Source: Sphagnum compactum (taxonomy: Eukaryota > Bryophyta > Sphagnopsida > Sphagnales). Taken from it: a stretch of 64,000 nt of DNA. This document shows positions 13,001-26,039 of this stretch, one piece after another. The stretch lies in assembly GCA_965153455.1 (NCBI GenBank), contig OZ234497.1:13192302-13256301 (forward strand), read 5' to 3'. The translations under genes and the position numbers were made by a program. The notes beneath the pieces are model-generated. The model had not been told where the DNA came from, ran no database searches, and saw only the letters and a program-made list of their open reading frames with translations. How positions within the stretch are numbered: position 1 is the first letter of the stretch; each line of letters opens with the position of its first letter.

Positions 13001-16000
13001 TGCTCCATTGCTTCCAGGGAGGCAACAGAAAATCAGGACGCAGATTGTGTATAATGGTTTGCCCAAGTTTTTGGGAAGATGATTATATGCTTATCTACAC
13101 CCACTGTGGGGAGCTGATGAACTTGGTTGGGTAGTCATGGCAGCTTGTCACTGCCGTTCGTGATGAAGGTGATGGTCTGTCACTTTGTGAGCGACTCTCA
13201 TGAGGTTATGACTGCACTCGTTGTCGTGTTACCTTTAGTTGTTGTTGTGGAGATTTCTCTGCAACTTCATCAATCCATTTTTGCTTCATGAGACTCCAGG
13301 CCATGCAGATATTGAATCATCTTGCTGTAGTGAATATTGACAGCTTTGAGGGAGAGCTTTCTAGATGAGCTGATATGTTATTGTGCTATAAGCCCAAATG
13401 ACTCAGTGGGCCAAGTGAAACCCATATCATGAACTCCTGAAGTGGATGAGAAATTCAGCAGTAAGAAGAGGGATTACTTCTGCTGTTCAAATTATATCAT
13501 ATGGTCAAGTAGAGCTTAGAAGATAAGTTCTTGAAACTATTGAATGAATTTCTTTAATTTCCAGGATTGGTAAAATTGAGATGTCCACATAGATTACTAT
13601 TGCCCAGTGTGCCTAGAAACAAAATGGACCTGTTGAAAAGAACTGTTGAAATTTTGACCAAGCAAACATATTGTGGTTTCCATTGGCAGGGCATTTGGTT
13701 ACTCCAGTGAGGATGTGCAAATGGTTATTGAGAACATGGCATCTCAGGGAAAGGAACCAACATTTTGCATGGGTGATGATACCCCACTGGCAGTGTTGTC
13801 CCACAAGCCACATATGTTGTTTGATTACTTCAAGCAAAGATTTGCTCAGGTACGTTCAGCCTTTCTCAGTTATACAGGGGCAGTATTCTGTTCTATTCCT
13901 GACCTGCATGATTGATTTCTCATTCTGTGTCAAATGAAAGTTTTCTCAGGTGTTCTTTCAAGAGGCACACATATACTGCTTCTGCTCAGCAGGAGTACCT
14001 TTCATCTAAAAGCTGAGGTGCTGCAAAGTAGCCAATGTATTCTTTGATGATGTATTTGGAGATACCCTGCAGCCTATTGCAGTGCTTGCACATTTGACTT
14101 CAATCCCATCTGTGCAGGTCACGAATCCAGCCATTGATCCTTTAAGAGAAGGCTTGGTGATGTCTCTGGAAATCACCATTGGCAAACGAGGAAATTTGCT
14201 GGAAGATGGTCCCCATAAAACAGCCCAGGTATGAACTTAAGGGTGCATGCTGATGGACTTGTTATGGTTGGCATTGAGTTTCTGGGAGCATACTTGCAGA
14301 GACATGCTATTCTTGCAAATGTGTTTTTGTCAATTCTGATGGTGAATAGTAGTGTACTGCTGTATCTGCTTTTTTGGTACTAAGCTCTCTGAATCAAGAG
14401 GGGTCATATCTTGTCTCAGCAGATGAAGATTTATTAGGATACTTGTCTTCGACTTGTCTGCAGGTGGAACTGTCAAGTCCAGTGTTAAGTGAAGGAGAGC
14501 TTGATGCTCTGAAGGCTGAAGAGTCCTTGAACTCAGCAACATTGCCGATTTTCTTTGACATCAGTGATGCAATTGAGGGAGCATTGGAGAGGGGATTGAG
14601 GACCTTGTGTGAAGCTGCAGCTGCGGCTGTCCAAGCTGGATCTCAGCTCCTGATCCTCAGTGATCGCACCAATGACCTGGTACTTCAAACTTTTGGGATG
14701 CAATATGGTGTCTTCTTCCCTTGGTAGCACTTCAAAGTCATTCTGTTCTTTCTTAGAATTACAATGTGTCCATTGGCTTCTTGGTGCAGCTGTTGCCTTT
14801 TGTTGTTGTCTCAGACAACAACTATTTTGTTGGTCAATTGCAGGAGCCAACAAAACCTGCTATTCCAGTGCTGTTAGCTGTAGGGGCAGTGCATCACCAC
14901 CTCATCTTGAATGGATTGCGCATGTCAGCTTCTATAGTTGCAGATACTGCCCAATGCTTCAGTACCCACCAGTTTGCTTGTCTTATTGGCTATGGTGCCA
15001 GGTACTTGCATTACCTTGTCTTCCATCTTATTAGCTGGCCATTTGCACTTTTTTTATTTGGCTCTCTACCCACATAACATTTTAGTTTTGGTTCAGCAAG
15101 ACATTGAATAAAATCCTGCTCACCCTTTTAAAATAAACTTGGGCATCCAGTTAAGAGTCCCATGAACTACTGCACCAGAAATTTGGAGTCTTGAATCCTT
15201 AGGGGTCTGGATCTGTTTACACCACCCAACATTGGAGGAAGAGACATAGGAAGTTGTTGTAGGCAGATTTTTGAATCTGAAACCCTTTTGTTAAAGATCC
15301 TGATGCTCAGGTTCTGTGGTCTGTTACAGTTTGTCAAAGTTTCTTACATTCTAGAAACTAATTGCTGTCTTCACTGGCAGTGCCATCTGTCCATACTTGG
15401 CATTGGAGACATGTCGCCAATGGCGTCTCAGCACCAGGACTATTGCTTTGATGAGAACTGGGAAAATGCCAACCATGACAGTTGGGCAAGCCCAGCAAAA
15501 TTTTCGGAAGGTGAGGCCACAAAAGTTCATATGGATTTAAGATTAAACCCTCCTGAGTTTGATGGTGGTCTCAGCCACCTCATAGAAAGTATGCTGTTGA
15601 GGATATCTGCTTGCAAAATGCCACAAAGGTGGGTAAAAATTTGTGAACCCTCTGAGTGTCAGAGCTGTACACTTTCCAGAAGTATTGTTTGGCTGCATCT
15701 TTTGCACTGAGTGGTTTGCTGGTGATAATTGCAAACTTGTGTACCAGTTTGTTACTTTCTAGATGATGACATTGAATCTCCTTTGAATCTGACCAGGGGT
15801 TTTTGAGATGCAGGCAGTAAAGGCTGGTCTTCTTAAGATCTTGTCCAAAATGGGCATTTCTCTCTTGACAAGGTACACATGCTTGTAGTATTAAATGTCG
15901 TACATCCATGTTTGTCCAGAGATCACTGTCATATTTTCTGAAAGTTTCTTAAGCTTTTCATTGTTAGCATTGAAAGTTGTAATTTCTGCGGTTTGCACTT

Positions 16001-19000
16001 GTGCTTTGCTCCTCATGTCCTTCTTGGTCCATTGGTAAGTTGAATTTCTTTGACAACACAGCTCACAACAGTATGGTGCACTCTCTGGTCCTAATCTCTT
16101 CAACCATGTTGTGCAGCTATCATGGTGCCCAGATTTTTGAAATCTATGGTTTAGGTAGAGATGTTGTGGACGTGGGATTCAGAGGGAGTGTATCACGCAT
16201 TGGGGGTCTGACTCTTGATGAGGTATGATAGCTACTGTCTTCAGGAATTTAGTCAGAAGCAATGCTCTAAATATATTAGGAGGCCTGAACACAATGACCA
16301 TCTTTTACCAGCTGAAAGCACAGGTCCATAAGAAAGGTATTGGAAGTCCCCACATCTTAGCTTTGAAAGATTCAACTGTTGCTCCATAAGCTGCACTATT
16401 ATTGTATTTCTGCTCCTCTAAGAATTCAGGCTGGTCATTCTTACTGGAAACGAGCAATGTAAGCACAAATTTTAAGACTTTACTTGGACTGGCATGTACA
16501 GCTTGCCCGGGAGACAATATCCTTCTGGTCAAAGGGCTTTAGCGAGGAAACATCAAAGAAACTGGAGAATTTTGGTTTCATCCAGCTGAGGCCAGGCGGT
16601 GAGCATTCTGATCTGTGTTGGATCTACTAAGGCCAGAATACTTCATAATTGTGGACTCAGAGTTGTACTGGACTCTGAAAGCTTCCTCATAATTTGTCAA
16701 CTGTCTAATGGCTGTGGAGTCTTGTTGTTGCAACCTTGTTTGTGTAAGGACCGCAAAATACATGTGCTCCTGTTTTGTTGAAGGTTGTGGTTCAATATCT
16801 TTATGAGGAGCACTTTAGATACAGGTGAAGGCAGAATTCAAGAAGACAAATTAAAATAGTCGATGATATGTTTTTGATTTATTTGCATGTCTTGTGATGT
16901 GGGTGGGGCAGGGGAGTATCATGGCAACAACCCAGAGATGTCAAAGCTACTGCACAAAGCAGTGCGGGAGAAAAATGAAAGTGCATATACTGTTTACCAA
17001 CAGTACCTTGCCAAACGGCCAGTCAATGTAAACCACTTTTCAAATTACTATTCCTGTAACTCTGGTGTTGTGATGAGATCTAGGAGTGATAGATAACAAT
17101 CCAATGCCTTGGTAAAACTCTGGAGACCTGGCAGATATCTTGAGAGAGCTTAGAAATCCATGGGTTTTTCCTATATATGAGAAACATATGTTCTGAAGTG
17201 TGGTAACACTTGAACAGGTCCTTCGGGATTTACTTGAGTTCCAAAGCAAAAGGGCACCCATTCCTTTAGAGAAAGTGGAGCCTATCTCCAGCATTGTTCA
17301 GCGGTTCTGCACAGGTGGCATGTCCCTGGGGGCCATTTCAAGAGAAACCCATGAGGCAATTGCAATAGCTATGAACAGGCTTGGAGGGAAGTCCAACTCT
17401 GGAGAAGGTGGTGAGGTATGCATGAGCTCAACTAGCACCATCCCAATATCTGTGTATCACAACTTTCCACTGACAGAGGGTCCTGAAAGCAAAGGTACTC
17501 TCAAACTGCATGTTTACATGTATTATGTAGTGAAAATTTACGTTGGTGCTCTGTTTACAGGATCCAGTACGTTGGAGGCATCTTGCAGATGTAGAGGATG
17601 GTGTCTCACCAACACTTCCTCATTTGAAAGGCTTAGAAAATGGTGACACTGCTACTAGTGCCATCAAGCAGGTTGGATAAAATCACACATACCATCTATT
17701 CTAATTTGAATGTATTCTTGCTTCCATTCAATTCTCTTAGCTATTGAGTGTTGATCAATCCTCTCAATTGCCCACCACTGCACTTGAGGGTCATGAAGGC
17801 ATTCTGTTCTGAAAAGAGAGGCTACTAATGGTATGACTGCTTCTGTTACAGGTTGCATCAGGGCGATTTGGTGTCACGCCTACTTTTCTGGCTAATGCAG
17901 ACCAACTAGAAATCAAGATTGCTCAAGGGGCCAAACCAGGAGAAGGGGGCCAGCTTCCTGGGAAGAAAGTTAGTCCATACATTGCCACACTACGCAACTC
18001 AAAGCCAGGAGTGCCCCTCATTTCTCCCCCACCTCATCATGACATCTACTCTATTGAGGACTTGGCTCAGCTTATCTATGATCTTCACCAGGTACATTCT
18101 TGTTACTTCCCTTCATCCTGTATCTGAACCAATGCATGGTCTCAGTGCACCTTCCAGAAATTTGACAGAAAATCAGGACATGGATTTTGTAGGATTTTCT
18201 GCCGTTAATTTTGGCAGATTGTTGTGTACTCATTTACTACCAAGCTGATGGAAAGTATATGGCAGCAAGTCACTGCCACCAATGTTGAAAGTGATGGTCT
18301 GATAGTTTGTGAGTGACACTGACAAGGTTATGACCAGACTGATTCTTGTTCTGTTTGTATTGGTTTGGCTGGAACTGAGACAGTTTTCACCCTTAAAGTG
18401 TTTTCCTGGAGTTCACTCTGCACTCTCATTGATATATCTTTTTACCTCTGGTGTCTGTTTCTTTGAGATAGTTCTGATTACATTGTTGGACATGGATCCA
18501 GCCTTGACAAGATCCGCTCCATGGTTGTGGCAGTTAGATAGCTATCTATCCAGTTTGGGTTATCTTAGTCATCTTGATCTGGACTCATTGCATGTGTGGA
18601 AACATTTTACAAAGCCCATCTTGGCTAATGTGGGGATGCTGATGAGGTCAATTCTCAACTATATTGGTGCAACAGGTGAACCCCAGGGCAAAAGTGTCTG
18701 TGAAGTTGGTGGCAGAAGCTGGAATTGGCACTGTTGCCAGTGGAGTTGCAAAAGCTAATGCTGATGTGATCCAGGTACATGGCCTTTCTTCTTAATTTGT
18801 CACCTCTCCCATGCTTCTGCTCTGTTTTGTAACTCATAGTCTCTCCAGAATGGAAGATGCTTGGACTGGCTGAATCTCCACCTATAAGTTTCTGATGGAC
18901 AGATATCTGGACATGATGGAGGAACTGGGGCCAGTCCTATTAGCTCAATCAAGCATGCAGGAGGCCCATGGGAGCTTGGCCTTGCTGAAACTCATCAGGT

Positions 19001-22000
19001 CTCACCTTTACCTGAAGAAGCCTTATCAGGATTGTGTCAGTACTTTTGTAGATTAATTCCAGTATCCAGCAGTGCAATATAAACTCATAATGGTGACCTT
19101 TGAGTAAATGAACATAAACTTGAAGTGGGGCTTGACATGACAGTGACCCTAAGAGTAACTTTGTGGTTTTGTTAATACTGTTTCAGATCAACAGGCTGTC
19201 GCCTCTGAAAGTTGATTTTCTGGTCACTTATATGACTGCTCTAGGTTTTGTTCTTATGGCATATGGCTAAGTTTTGGATATATTGTGTGCCAGACATTAC
19301 TTGCCAATGGGCTTCGTGAGAGGGTGGTGCTCAGAGTAGACGGAGGTTTTAAGAGTGGAGTGGACGTGTTGATGGCGGCAGCTATGGGTGGGGATGAATA
19401 TGGTTTTGGGTCTGTTGCTATGATTGCTACAGGCTGTGTCATGGCACGTATCTGCCATACTAACAATTGCCCTGTTGGAGTTGCAAGCCAAGTAAGCAAT
19501 GATGCCTTCTCAGACCTCAATTTCTGCAATGCTTATGGCAGTGTGAATAGAAACTGTTGGTGCTGCTGAAGTTTTGAACTTGATGCATCATGTTGTGCAA
19601 ACTTGTGCTGATGGTGTTAGTGTGATGTGCAGAGAGAAGAATTGCGTGCACGGTTTCCTGGGGTCCCAGGTGATCTTGTAAACTTCTTCTCATATGTTGC
19701 TGAAGAGGTGTGTTGTCTCTTCCCGCATAAGTTCTTACATGTCTTGTGGTTACAAGAGGAAATCTGTATTTTGTATTCACCTGCTAATTTGACTACATGA
19801 TTGCTAAAAAGAGTTGCTGATGTTTACTTTTCCTGAGAAGAGAATGATCAAAGCTCATGGTGTTGCAAAGCAGATTGCTGAAATGTAGCATCCTGTGATA
19901 GTCTATTTGAAAAAATGGTGTGTGGTGTCTAGTGTATGTGGAAATTGGAACAATGTGCTGTTCATGATGTGTAGTTAGGCATTTTGTTCACTACTAAAAC
20001 CTGGAACATGGAATCTACATCCACAGGTCCGGGGCTTGCTTGCAGAATTGGGGTATGAGAAGCTCGATGACGTAATTGGCCGAACAGAGATACTGAAAGC
20101 CAGAAATATTCAGCTTGCCAAGACACAGCTGTTAGACTTAAGTTACCTAATGGCGGTATGTACTTGTGAGCAAATTTCACACAGGATTCTCAAGGAGTTC
20201 CAAGTTTTTGCTTACTTTTCTGGCAATTTGTTCATGTTTCAATCACAATTGTGCTGGTTGCAACTAGTCTGTGTGAAAAGTGGACCGTCTTGTTTGAGTC
20301 CAACCTCAGTAGCACAGGTTGGGAATAGAAAGTGCTTTGGAACATAATGGTTTAGCCTGTTGCTATAAGGATCTCGATGTTGATGATGTAAAGTATTTTC
20401 TTTCTTGGAACTTTATTAATTCCATAGGAATGAAATGGACACCATCATCCCTTTTAGGCACTTGCAATAACTTTTTCCCATCCCATGGATAGGGATTTGA
20501 TATGTTTGGGATGACTGAATTCTGCAGGATATTGGCTTTCCAAAATTGACTAGCTCAGAAATACGTCAACAGGAAGTGCACTCCAATGGCCCTGTTCTGG
20601 ACGATACTCTCCTTGTTGATCCTCAGGTGGTCTGCACTCCCTTTCATGTATTTTTTGCTTGTTTCCTTTTCAAAGGCAGGCATGTGATTTATGACCCTGA
20701 CACCAAGACAAGCAAAGGTCTCAACCAAAAAAAAATTCCTTAGTTGATCAGGCTAATTTGGAAAAGTGAACTTTTTGGAAAGGTCCTTGTGCTAACTGAA
20801 GATCACATACAGTCTCAAATGCATGAGGAGATAGCCTGAGATGCATGCTATGTGGTGGGAATTATCATGTTCACAGATTGCAGATGCAATTGAAAATGAG
20901 AAGTCAGTACAGAAGACTGTGAAGATTTATAATGTTGACCGCTCTGTGGGTGGTCGTATTGCTGGTGCAATTGCGAAGAAATATGGGAACACTGGTTTTG
21001 CAGGCCTGCTTCAATTGACGTATGTACTTCTGAAGTTGATGGAGATCTAATGGATATGACTTGGTTGAAATTTTTCAATTCAGAGTATTTGAGTAATTGG
21101 AGTTTGATTGAATTTGGAGGGGTTGTGCTCTGGCTCACTTTCTGACAGCTGCAGGGTGTGCAATTTGTTCTTACTTTACCACATGTTTGGACAGATTTGA
21201 AGGCAGTGCTGGGCAGTCATTTGGTTGCTTCCTGACTCCAGGCATGCACATTCGATTGGTAGGAGAGGCTAATGACTATGTGGCCAAGGTATCTCTTCCT
21301 GAGTGTCTGGTGTTTACCTCTTTGAAGTGTTTATCAGTGGATTTCCAAATTCAATCATGCTTTTAGAGACTCAATTAGAATGTCTCCACCTGCATTTAGG
21401 TTCTCAGTGTCATGGGCACATGTTGCCTGTTTGAGCTCTAGGCTATCATAATGTTTAGGCATCCTGACCATCTTTTTTTCGACAAACTTCCTCTTCTGAA
21501 CCTATATTTTCTGTTTGATGACTGTAGGGAATGGCAGGTGGAGAGATTGTGATAGTCCCGAATGACGATTGTGGATTTGTACCAGAAGATTCCACCATTG
21601 TAGGCAACACTTGTCTTTATGGAGCCACAGGTGGCCAGTTGTTTGTGAGGGGAAAAGCAGGTGAACGGTTTGCAGTTCGCAATTCCCTGGCTGAAGCAGT
21701 TATTGAGGGCACTGGTGACCACTGCTGTGAATACATGACTGGTGGTTGTGTTGTGGCCCTTGGCAAGTAAGTTGACTGAGAGCCCTCAATTTGTGATGAT
21801 ATGTACATTTCCACTTGGAAACACACTTAACACCTTCCAGATGAAAAAATGTTGACTAAATTTCTTCAACTTGCATGTGTAGGGTTGGGCGAAATGTGGC
21901 TGCAGGAATGACTGGTGGTTTAGGCTACTTTCTGGATGAGGACAACACCTTTACTTCCAAGGTTTGAAGCTTTTTCATGAGTTCTTTCTCAGAATAATGT

Positions 22001-22534
22001 CATCTGGCTCTTATGTGAACATTTATTGTCTAAGGAGGGTAGGTTATCTGGGCTTTATACTACATAGCATCTTGCCTGCTGAGATATTTATATTCCAGAT
22101 TGGAGATTTTAACCAATACCTTTGTCAATTCTCTCATCTGCCCATTGTGTAAACAGCTGAACAAGGAGATAGTAAAAATGCAACGTGTGACAGCACCAGC
22201 AGGCCAATTGCAGCTTCAGAGGCTTGTGCAGTCCCATGTGGTAATTTTCACAATCCTTTATTGGCCAAGTATACTTCCACATTGCTCAAGTTTTGAACTC
22301 CTGATTGAGCATGCCAGCTTGTGGATCCTTTTGAGACATCAGCATTTATGTTCTGTGGTAATGATGGTTCAGGACAAGACAGGGAGCAATAAGGGAAAGC
22401 AAGTGCTGTCAAACTGGGAGAAATATCTTCCTTTGTTTTGGCAGCTTGTGCCTCCAAGTGAGGAAGACACTCCTGAAGCAAATGCAAAGCTCGGAGATAA
22501 GAGTGTGGAGACACTTGTTGCACAACCTGCCTAG
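7019..22534 (+). CDS. GLU (Fd-GOGAT): Ferredoxin-dependent glutamate synthase, chloroplastic (33 exons)
   Basis: This enzyme makes two glutamates from glutamine and 2-oxoglutarate with reduced ferredoxin, in the plastid GS/GOGAT cycle. Exons: 7019-7390, 8195-8507, 8612-9054, 9861-9992, 10876-10974, 11328-11398, 12157-12253, 12546-12638, 12826-12971, 13690-13849, 14118-14228, 14464-14679, 14844-15001, 15381-15510, 15814-15872, 16117-16222, 16502-16598, 16912-17027, 17218-17415, 17561-17671, 17852-18091, 18676-18774, 18903-18998, 19294-19491, 19633-19707, 20027-20155, 20528-20626, 20877-21019, 21195-21288, 21528-21766, 21883-21961, 22157-22240, 22373-22534. All introns are GT..AG, phases agree, and the CDS totals 4,965 bp (1,654 aa). 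Residues 1-137 are a Ser-rich transit peptide plus propeptide, and Cys138 (CGVGFIA) is the N-terminal nucleophile of the class II glutaminase domain. Cys1269, 1275 and 1280 are the 3Fe-4S ligands. Exon 20 carries the loop typical of the ferredoxin type. [12 protein letters not shown] lies at 1102-1113, and exons 28-31 encode the C-terminal GXGXG domain. The NADH-type beta domain is absent. Nothing is truncated. Confidence 0.97.
13019..13345 (+). repeat. Intronic dispersed repeat Q, copy 1 (intron 9)
   Basis: This segment of intron 9 resembles a segment of intron 21 (18150-18480) and one at 51910-52100. Shared words in the same order are CAGAAAATCAGGAC, AGCTGATG, ATGGCAGC-TGTCACTGCC, GTGATGGTCTG and GGTTATGAC. 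Divergence is considerable, which points to old insertions of one short element. Confidence 0.65.
18150..18480 (+). repeat. Intronic dispersed repeat Q, copy 2 (intron 21)
   Basis: It is the counterpart of the repeat in intron 9. The clearest match is CAGAAAATCAGGACATGGAT followed, about 95 bp later, by ATGGCAGCAAGTCACTGCCA, GTGATGGTCTGATAG and AAGGTTATGACCAGACT. The orientation matches the host gene, and it contains no coding frame. Confidence 0.65.
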
Positions 22535-23714
22535 AGAATGTCTCCCTCTTCCACCACTTGGAACATTGGGAGACTCAGTAAGAAACCATGTTGTAACATG
22601 GTCTTATACCATAGAATGCTCCACAAGGTATGAAAGTGATCAACCCCATCACAAATTAGGAACTTGCAAAATCATGCTGCCATATCTCTAGCATTTTCAG
22701 TCAAAAATTAGAAGTGAATGCGACTGAGATCAAACAGTTTTACTGTTTGGATGATCTGAATTTCCTTGAAAACAATTTCATGGATCTTCTAGGAGTACAT
22801 TTGAGCTAGCACCGATTTAGCAAGAGAAATGAGCATCATTGTCTAATTTGTGAAAGAATCTGAGTGAAATATGTAGCTGGAGAGTGAGATGCAAAGTGTC
22901 ATCCAGCACATAGCCAGCCTGCCCAAGCAGCAGGCCAATCCACTTGCATTGTGTTTCATTGTTTTCATGATGGACTAGTATGCCAGCACTAGCAATGGTG
23001 CTGGTTCTCCATCGAGTAATTACAGCTTTTGCATACCTACCTGTCTGTTCAGGTGAACCTGGTGAAACCCAATTGCTCATGTCACCTGTGCTTGGAAAGT
23101 TGAGTCTCCTTCTCTCTGCATGTTAATGTTTTGTATGTTTTGTACTATCCACATAACCTCTCATGCACCATTAACTCTTTCTCCACTACTTGAGATTATT
23201 AGTTAGTGCCCAAGTTTTAATCTGTGGGGAGGTGGACGATCTCTTGACGACTTTAGTCTACCACTCTTGAAATGGGAGAAACTGAAACTGTAACAGAAAA
23301 CTTCCTGAGAGAAAGTCCAATGAGTTTTTTATGTATGTACATTTTTGTAGAAGAGTTCAAAAACTGTTTGGAATTTGAATCAATATATACTTTGCCAAGA
23401 ATCATTGAGGACTCAAAATGACAAGAATAATACTAATAGAAGATTAAAGCGAAGTTCACATCATTGATAAAATTAAAAAAACCCTTGACAATTTGCACTT
23501 GTAGATGAAGGAAGTGTATGTTGAAAGTGAATGTGTGTTGTTATCTCTCAAGCGCCTTCACTTGACTGCCTAAAAACAAGACCATGGTACGCAGAGAGGC
23601 TGTATGCATGAAAGGATATTATTCATTAATTGCAGCAAGGATTGTGATTGCATTTTAGGAAGTTCATTTGTTATAGCTAGTTACACAAAGAACCAAGTGA
23701 ATGAATCATAAATG
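22535..23714. other. Downstream flank of the glutamate synthase gene
   Basis: The 3' untranslated region must begin here. No strong poly(A) signal can be assigned among several A-rich words. Beyond about 23.1 kb the sequence turns into AT-rich spacer, and no gene is seen. Confidence 0.45.
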
Positions 23715-23878
23715 CATAATGAATCTGCATTTTGGATGTTTTGGACGTTGTGCTGGTTGAACATTATTATATGATGGGCTTCAATTGCATTTGAAGACCA
23801 AACTCATAATGAATCTGCATTTTGGATGTTTTGAACATTGTGCTAGGAGAACATTATATGACGGGCTTCAATTGCATT
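23715..23878. repeat. Imperfect tandem duplication, about 90 bp
   Basis: CATAATGAATCTGCATTTTG starts both copies, at about 23715 and 23804. Both continue through GAACATTAT..ATGA.GGGCTTC and AATTGCATT with small differences. Confidence 0.85.
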
Positions 23879-25210
23879 CAACCAAATGCATTGTGTGGTA
23901 ATAATATAGAAAGGAACTCATTGGAATTTGCTAGTGTATTTGGAGATTTTAAGTCTGTCGTATTTAGCATTTTCATCAAGTAAGCTTAGTGAAGCAAAGC
24001 GCAGAATGGAGGCACAATCTTTATATTCATGAATCTCGTAGAAAAGAGGAGGGATGTTATGCTTACTCCTCAAGAGTGGAGGGAGATCGTGCATCAAGAG
24101 TGAGAGTGGCAGCTATAGCACTACACTCATGATATATATGACAAAAATCCTTCACTAAATTATGTAGTGTGTGTGAAGCCATCCATTGCAAGTTGCAACA
24201 TGTTGGTCACCTTGAGTGCAGCCATTTTTTTGGACAAAATTTTGTCATTTAAAAAAAAAGAATAGAGAAAATTCTGGAAAACTTTTTTTTCTAGTGTAAA
24301 TTGACTTAATTTTGCTAAATTTTTAGAAATATTCTCCAAATCTAAAATATATAGTATATATTTAAAACTGAAATATATATATATTTAAAAAACCCTGCTT
24401 GAGTCAGTGTTCTCCAAGTTTTTCTGCATAAACAACTCACAAAATAACAAGAATTCATTACACCAAAAAACTCACTTCCTTGACCATATAAACAAAAATC
24501 TAATAAAGCCCGTGTCAATGGAATTATAGTACAATGCTTTGCACATATCTATGAACTAAAATTCACTATGACAAACAAATTTACACATTCTAGCCAAACA
24601 ATTTACACATTCTTGCCTTAAATGTTTGTCTTGGGCACAAAGCTCCCTAGTCTAGCACATGACTCTATATCCTTGACTAGGTCAACAAACATGAATGAAC
24701 AAACAGAAAGCAACCACAAATCAGATACACAACAACCAAAAACAGAATCTAAAAATAAAAGAAACAACAAAGCAAATAAACAAGACATAGAGGGTCTAGT
24801 GACCTTCTGTTGGTGGGAGGAGAAGGCCTATTTGGACAGTGGACAATCACTTTGCACAGTATTTTTTTCCTTTCTTTGCCCCAACAAAAAAATTTACTCT
24901 CCCCCTACCCCCACAAAGAAAAAATGGAGACCCAATTAGTAGCCCACCCATTGGCTGGATGAAATTTCTATTCATAAAATTTTCCTTCCTCGTTTGCAAC
25001 CTCAGCTAATACCCCCCATATCAACCTGGGGTTCTTATAGAAAAAAAAAACAAAAAATTCATCCCATCCCCACAAAACCCAAAAGAAAAAAAAACTAAGC
25101 ACCCTTAATCCTTCTCATTCCCTGCATGAAATTTCATTTCCAAAACTGTTTGTGACCATTTTTGGCCAGGCCAAAAACAAAAGTTTACCTAATAAGAGGC
25201 AAAAAACCGT
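23879..25210. other. AT-rich spacer, nothing recognised
   Basis: The sequence is A-rich on the plus strand, with many short poly-A runs after 24.2 kb. No coding similarity or repeat boundary is clear. Confidence 0.4.
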
Positions 25211-25690
25211 ATGGTGTTCTTTGCAAGGGTATTAGTCCAGGCCAAAAATCGTGACAAACTCTTTTGGGAAGAGGAATTTCATGCAGCCAATGGGAAGGCC
25301 CAAGCATGCACTCAAGGTGCCTTGCTTTTTTTTCTTTTTAAGTTTGGGGGAGAGGAGGGGGGAGAGGGAAGGACTTTTTTTTTCATTTTTCCCTCGTTCC
25401 CAATGTGTTCCCACTATGTTCCCTTCAAGTTCCCAATGGGTTCCCATCACAAGGAGGCGGTCCCATCTTGGGCCTATAAATACTTGGGCACATTGGCTTT
25501 ACAGTCCTTCCCCTTGAGGTAACAAAATAAATGCATTTGTGGACTCAAGTTCACCCAAGAAGTTACCATGAGTGGGTTTATTAAGTTTGGCTGGAGAACT
25601 TTTGTTCGCAGGACATAGAGTAAAGCAGGCTTAAGGCCCACTTTAGAGGGGTGTCCAGCCTCCAAATTCCTATGAACCAATTTGTACTCA
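25211..25690 (+). mobile_element. LTR-like or promoter-like segment
   Basis: A GC-richer island in AT-rich DNA carries CCTATAAATACTTGG (TATA-like) at about 25471. This is followed by a CT-rich stretch and an AATAAA at about 25526, which is the U3-R-U5 order of plant retrotransposon LTRs. Upstream are short direct repeats of GTTCCCA-type words (25390-25450). I could not find paired TG..CA ends or a target-site duplication. It could also be a stray promoter. Confidence 0.35.
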
Positions 25691-26039
25691 TTTGAAGCAA
25701 ATTGAATCCTTGAGTGGGACCGTAACTTGCATTTTGGTTCTTCAAATCACGAGCTCTCTTTTTTAGCTCATTTTCCTTTGGTTTGAACCAATTGATTTTC
25801 CCTCCAAAATGGTGCCGTGTTAGTTTGAATCAGGCTAGTATGGAGGGAATTTATGAAATGCATTTTCGCATCTAATTCCCCCTCTTGCCGAGCTCCCACC
25901 CACAAGGTTGTTATGCATTCAAATCACCTAATCATGTTACAAGGTATCATAATCTCTCATGATTTGGTTTGAACATGCCACAAAGGGCAAAACTATTAAG
26001 GAGTGGCAACCCACTCTCTTGTTGCTTATATGAGAGAAT

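Noticed and set aside
12745-13134. A 129-residue open frame at the exon 9/intron 9 boundary of the glutamate synthase gene
   Set aside because: Only 12826-12971 is coding. The frame continues into the intron by chance, and the tail is repeat Q, not protein. The phase-correct join is to 13690.
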